A stretch of 17,554 nucleotides of DNA from an uncultured Collinsella sp. (GTDB lineage Bacteria; Actinomycetota; Coriobacteriia; Coriobacteriales; Coriobacteriaceae), in assembly GCA_900544385.1 (NCBI GenBank), contig UQVD01000043.1:1-17554 (forward strand). The letters are read 5' to 3'. A program made the translations under genes and the position numbers. Below, piece by piece: positions 15,223 through 17,554 of this stretch; positions within the stretch are counted from its first letter, which is position 1, and each line of letters opens with the position of its first letter. Below the pieces are notes generated by a model. The model saw nothing but the letters and a program-made list of their open reading frames with translations. It had not been told where the DNA came from and did not search any database.

Positions 15223-15906
15223 ATGGACGATATGACTTTGGACCTGACACCCCGAGGCACGGCTTCGATTGAGGCGCTCGTCAACGGCCCGATTCAGACC
15301 AACAGCTACGCCGTGATTTCGAATGACGAGTGCTTAATCGTCGATCCGGCGTGGGAGGGCGAGCGTCTTGTGGAGCATATCCGCACCGCGCATCCCGAGG
15401 TGCGCGTACTCGGGTCTGTCTGCACGCACGGTCATGCCGACCATGTTGGTGGGGTTGCCGGGGTTCGAGCTGTCGTTGGCGACAGCGCACTATATGAGTT
15501 GTGCGCTAAGGACGTGACGGTACCTCGCGCAAATATCGAGGAGCAGCGCGCCATGTGGGGTATCGAGACGCCCGATCCGGGTGAGCCGACGCGCTTGCTT
15601 GCCGAGGGCGATACAATCGAGGTGGGCGACGTCTGCCTGCAGGTGATCGAGACGCCGGGGCATACGCCGGGCGGCATCGTCCTGTTCGCCGCGACCGAGC
15701 AGGGAAACATCGCCTTTGTGGGCGACACGCTTTTCCCGGGCAGCCACGGTCGTACCGATCTTTCCGGCGGTGACGAGGCGGCGATTATGCGCTCGCTCTC
15801 CAAACTTGTCAAGATGCTTCCGCCCGATACCGTTTGCTTGACGGGCCATGGCGATTCGACCACGATGGCGCGCGAACTTATGCAGAACCCGTTTATGCAG
15901 ATGTAG
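15223..15906 (+). CDS. Metallo-beta-lactamase-fold hydrolase (glyoxalase II-like)
   Basis: This is a 227-aa cytoplasmic metallo-beta-lactamase-fold protein of the glyoxalase II/YcbL-like group. Metal-binding residues are visible: the HxHxDH motif as THGHADH (His69, His71, Asp73, His74), His147 in TPGHTPGG, Asp168 in FVGDTLF, and His209 in TGHGDST. The segment GSHGRTDLSGGD (173-184) matches the GS.GRTD..GG pattern of this group. Such enzymes usually hydrolyse thioesters, but the substrate cannot be read here. An MBL-fold gene downstream of rel, often after dtd, is a recurring arrangement in Firmicutes and relatives; dtd is absent here. A terminator-like hairpin separates it from rel, and I see no clear promoter of its own. 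Confidence 0.88.
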   Translation: MDDMTLDLTPRGTASIEALVNGPIQTNSYAVISNDECLIVDPAWEGERLVEHIRTAHPEVRVLGSVCTHGHADHVGGVAGVRAVVGDSALYELCAKDVTVPRANIEEQRAMWGIETPDPGEPTRLLAEGDTIEVGDVCLQVIETPGHTPGGIVLFAATEQGNIAFVGDTLFPGSHGRTDLSGGDEAAIMRSLSKLVKMLPPDTVCLTGHGDSTTMARELMQNPFMQM

Positions 15907-16100
15907 GCTCGAAGCCGTCTTCCGAACCACGAAGACCGCTCAATCGTCAAGCTATTTTCCCCAGTGGGTCGATTCTGTGGGGCAAACGGTCAAAATTTGT
16001 CCAATCGGATGGTATTCGTGAACAAACGAACGTTTATGCTCGGGTATGTCGTGGTAAAATCTCAGGCGTTATCGGAGCAACCTTACAGGAGGTTTCTTTT
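15907..16100 (+). promoter_or_regulatory. Promoter region of fba
   Basis: This region is non-coding, although the fba frame happens to stay open through it to 15834. An extended -10, TGGTAAAAT (16052-16060, box TAAAAT at 16055-16060), is the best promoter element. The -35 is weak (TTTATG at 16033-16038, 16-base spacer). A small inverted repeat, AAACG/CGTTT (16024-16035), overlaps the -35 and could be an operator. AGGAGG at 16087-16092 is the ribosome binding site. Confidence 0.55.
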
Positions 16101-16967
16101 ATGCTCGTCAACGCAGCAGACATGCTCAAGAAGGCCGAGGCCGGCAAGTATGGTCTCGGTGCCTTCAACACCAACAACCTCGAGTGGACCCTGGCTATTC
16201 TCCAGGCCGCCGAGGAGGCCAAGTCTCCGCTGATCCTTCAGTGCACCGCTGGTGCCGCTAAGTGGATGGGCGGTTTCAAGGTCTGCGCCGACATGGTCAA
16301 GGCTGCCGTCGAGGCCACGGGCGTTACCGTTCCCGTCGCCCTTCACCTCGATCACGGTTCTTACGAGGACTGCTTCAAGTGCATCGAGGCCGGCTTCACG
16401 TCCATCATGTATGACGGCTCTCACGAGGAGACCTTCCAGCTTAACCTCGACCGCACCAAGGAGCTCGTTGAGCTTGCCCACTCCAAGGGTATGTCCATCG
16501 AGGCCGAGGTCGGCGGCATCGGCGGCACCGAGGACGGCGTGACCTCCAGCGGCGAGCTCGCTGATCCTGCTGAGTGCAAGCAGATTGCTGACCTGGGCGT
16601 CGACTTCCTTGCCTGCGGTATCGGCAACATCCACGGCGTGTACCCTGCCGACTGGGCTGGCCTTTCCTTCGAGCGTCTGGGCGAGATCAAGGCTCAGACC
16701 GGCGACCTGCCCCTCGTCCTGCATGGTGGCACCGGCATCCCCGAGGATCAGATCAAGAAGGCCATCTCCCTGGGTATCTCCAAGATCAACGTCAACACCG
16801 ATCTGCAGCTCGTTTTCGCCAAGGGCGTTCGCGAGTACATCGAGGCCGGCAAGGATCAGCAGGGCAAGGGCTTTGACCCCCGCAAGCTCCTCAAGCCTGG
16901 TCGCGACAACATCGTTGCCCGCACCAAGGAGCTCATGGAGGAGTTTGGCTCCGTCAACAAGGCGTAA
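16101..16967 (+). CDS. fba: Class II fructose-1,6-bisphosphate aldolase
   Basis: This is a zinc-dependent aldolase, 288 aa, that interconverts fructose 1,6-bisphosphate with dihydroxyacetone phosphate and glyceraldehyde 3-phosphate in glycolysis and gluconeogenesis. Visible active-site features are HLDHGS (82-87; Asp84 as catalytic acid, His85 as zinc ligand), EAEVGGIGG (134-142), NIHGVY with zinc ligand His178, LVLHGGTGIP with zinc ligand His208, and the phosphate-binding segment INVNTD (229-234). Tagatose-bisphosphate aldolases share this fold, but the single chromosomal copy style and strong expression signals favour fructose-bisphosphate. The start at 16101 is fixed by AGGAGG 8 bases upstream; the open frame to 15834 is only read-through of non-coding sequence. 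Codon use is markedly biased (GGC, ATC, AAG, GAG), as expected of a highly expressed gene. Confidence 0.95.
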   Translation: MLVNAADMLKKAEAGKYGLGAFNTNNLEWTLAILQAAEEAKSPLILQCTAGAAKWMGGFKVCADMVKAAVEATGVTVPVALHLDHGSYEDCFKCIEAGFTSIMYDGSHEETFQLNLDRTKELVELAHSKGMSIEAEVGGIGGTEDGVTSSGELADPAECKQIADLGVDFLACGIGNIHGVYPADWAGLSFERLGEIKAQTGDLPLVLHGGTGIPEDQIKKAISLGISKINVNTDLQLVFAKGVREYIEAGKDQQGKGFDPRKLLKPGRDNIVARTKELMEEFGSVNKA

Positions 16968-16987
16968 GCGTCGCTAAACTTCCCGCC

Positions 16988-17079
16988 GGAAGCCCCGTCT
17001 CCCTACACTGTTTCCTTTGCGCTCACCTGGCTTCGCCAGAAGTCGCGCCAAGGAAACAGTTCCGGGGGACGGGGCTTCC
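16988..17079. repeat. Long imperfect palindrome downstream of fba
   Basis: Arms of 35 bases at 16988-17022 and 17045-17079 (outer ends GGAAGCCCCGTC / GACGGGGCTTCC) pair with a 3-base internal loop, one further mismatch and one G-U pair. The 22-base centre contains a perfect hairpin, CTGGC (17027-17031) / GCCAG (17035-17039). Pairing may continue outward: GCGTCGCTAAAC (16968-16979) is nearly complementary to GTTTAACGCCGC (17083-17094). It has no T-run after it and could be a REP-like element, a terminator of fba, or both. It shares no obvious sequence with the palindrome at 6562-6630. Confidence 0.7.
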
Positions 17080-17094
17080 TTCGTTTAACGCCGC

Positions 17095-17220
17095 AGGGTT
17101 ACTGGGCTGAATTCATTTTTTTGACTACCGTTCGGCGGTGTTGATGGCTCCCTTGTTGGGGCTTTCTTTTTTATCTCGCTACAATGGACTTCAAGCGTTC
17201 TAGTGACTTGGAGTTTTAGT
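17095..17220 (+). promoter_or_regulatory. Upstream region and candidate promoter of the last gene
   Basis: This stretch is richer in T than the rest of the window. TACAAT (17180-17185) with TTGGGG (17156-17161), 18 bases apart, could be a promoter. GGAG (17210-17213), 7 bases before ATG 17221, is the ribosome binding site. CCC-TTGTT-GGG followed by a T-rich run (17148-17171) resembles a very weak terminator. Confidence 0.4.
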
Positions 17221-17506
17221 ATGGCTGTTGTTAAGGTGCTGCCTTCGGATGGGAAGGTTATTGACGAGGGTCCTGTTGGTTGCTCTGTTGATGTTTGCAA
17301 TGATGACTTCCGTTTTCTAGATGTTGGCTTGCCACCCGAGATTCTGCGTTTAAAGGACGCGGGGTATCTTTCGCAGGCTATTGAGACTTGCGACCGCCTA
17401 CTTGCCCAAGATCCCGATCCCTCGCTTGCTGCCTGCGTTCGTGCCGAGCGGTATCGCATGCTTGAGACGCCGCTTCATTTTTCGGTGTCGCGCGATCGAG
17501 CTATTG
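17221..17506 (+). CDS. Partial protein, N-terminal 95 residues, possibly transglutaminase-like
   Basis: Only the first 95 codons are present; the contig ends at 17506 and adapter follows, so the frame's apparent continuation VSYTHLRAHETDQYL is not real. The peptide begins MAVVKVLPSDGK and has FRFLDVGLPPEILRLKDAGY (30-49), then a helical stretch ending ERYRMLETPLHFSVSRDRAI (76-95). That pattern, with a short sequence before GLP.EI..LK..G and a later E..R...TPL...S, recalls the N-terminal part of some transglutaminase-domain proteins in gut anaerobes. No catalytic residues are included, so the function is tentative. Codons end in T more often (GTT, CTT, GAT, TTT) than in the other genes, which may mean low expression or different ancestry. 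The ATG is supported by GGAG 7 bases upstream. Confidence 0.6.
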
Positions 17507-17554
17507 CTGTCTCTTATACACATCTCCGAGCCCACGAGACCGATCAGTATCTCG
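17507..17554 (-). other. Nextera i7 sequencing adapter (artifact)
   Basis: These 48 bases are the exact reverse complement of positions 2-49: mosaic end CTGTCTCTTATACACATCT (17507-17525), read-2 arm to 17540, index CGATCAGT (17541-17548), and ATCTCG of the P7 primer. The same index at both ends fits untrimmed read-1 read-through from short fragments. The resulting terminal inverted repeat is not a transposon or a linear replicon end. Confidence 0.98.

Noticed and set aside
16024..16036. Possible LexA/SOS box from the GAAC and GTTT half-sites before fba
   Set aside because: The half-sites lack the inverted GAAC-N4-GTTC arrangement, and SOS control of a glycolytic gene is not expected.
15834..16100. 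Upstream extension of fba by 89 codons
   Set aside because: The extension overlaps the end of the MBL-fold gene, lacks a ribosome binding site, and the strong AGGAGG before 16101 gives the normal family length.
2..17554. 48-bp terminal inverted repeats suggesting a transposon or linear element
   Set aside because: The repeats are Illumina Nextera adapter plus index, not biological sequence.

Overview
The window is a complete short-read assembly contig. Untrimmed Illumina Nextera i7 adapter is joined to both ends (1-49 and 17507-17554), so genomic DNA runs from 50 to 17506 and neither end is biological. The moderately high GC, GCC/GAG/CTC-rich codons, Tat-like lipoprotein signals and the RecJ-helicase fusion next to rel suggest a gut actinobacterium of class Coriobacteriia, most likely Collinsella. 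That assignment rests on family recall, not on a marker gene.

Region 1 (50-6561) is a branched-chain amino acid type (HAAT/Liv) ABC importer. It has two tandem paralogous lipoprotein binding proteins, permeases LivH and LivM, and ATPases LivG and LivF. An intercistronic hairpin separates the binding proteins from the permeases, and a 16-bp-stem terminator closes the locus. Region 2 (6562-8180) begins with a long imperfect palindrome, followed by a two-gene operon: a CutC-family protein and a GalT/HIT-like DUF4931-type protein. Region 3 (8198-9195, minus strand) is a bile acid:sodium symporter family gene broken by a one-base frameshift near 8749.

Region 4 (9196-15906) starts with a promoter, a possible short leader ORF and a very large RecJ exonuclease fused to a RecQ-like DEAH helicase. 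A bifunctional-type Rel (p)ppGpp synthetase/hydrolase follows, then a hairpin and a metallo-beta-lactamase-fold hydrolase. The order recJ-rel-MBL resembles the recJ-apt-rel-dtd-MBL cluster of Firmicutes with apt and dtd missing. Region 5 (15907-17506) holds a class II fructose-bisphosphate aldolase with its own promoter and strong ribosome binding site, a second long palindrome, and the first 95 codons of a gene cut off by the contig end.

Most of the content is housekeeping or nutrient uptake. The points most worth a second look are the RecJ-helicase fusion with its leader ORF, the two unrelated long palindromic elements, the GalT-like/CutC pair, the repeat-rich region before the second binding protein, and the frameshifted transporter. 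I found no CRISPR array, prophage, insertion sequence, tRNA or rRNA.
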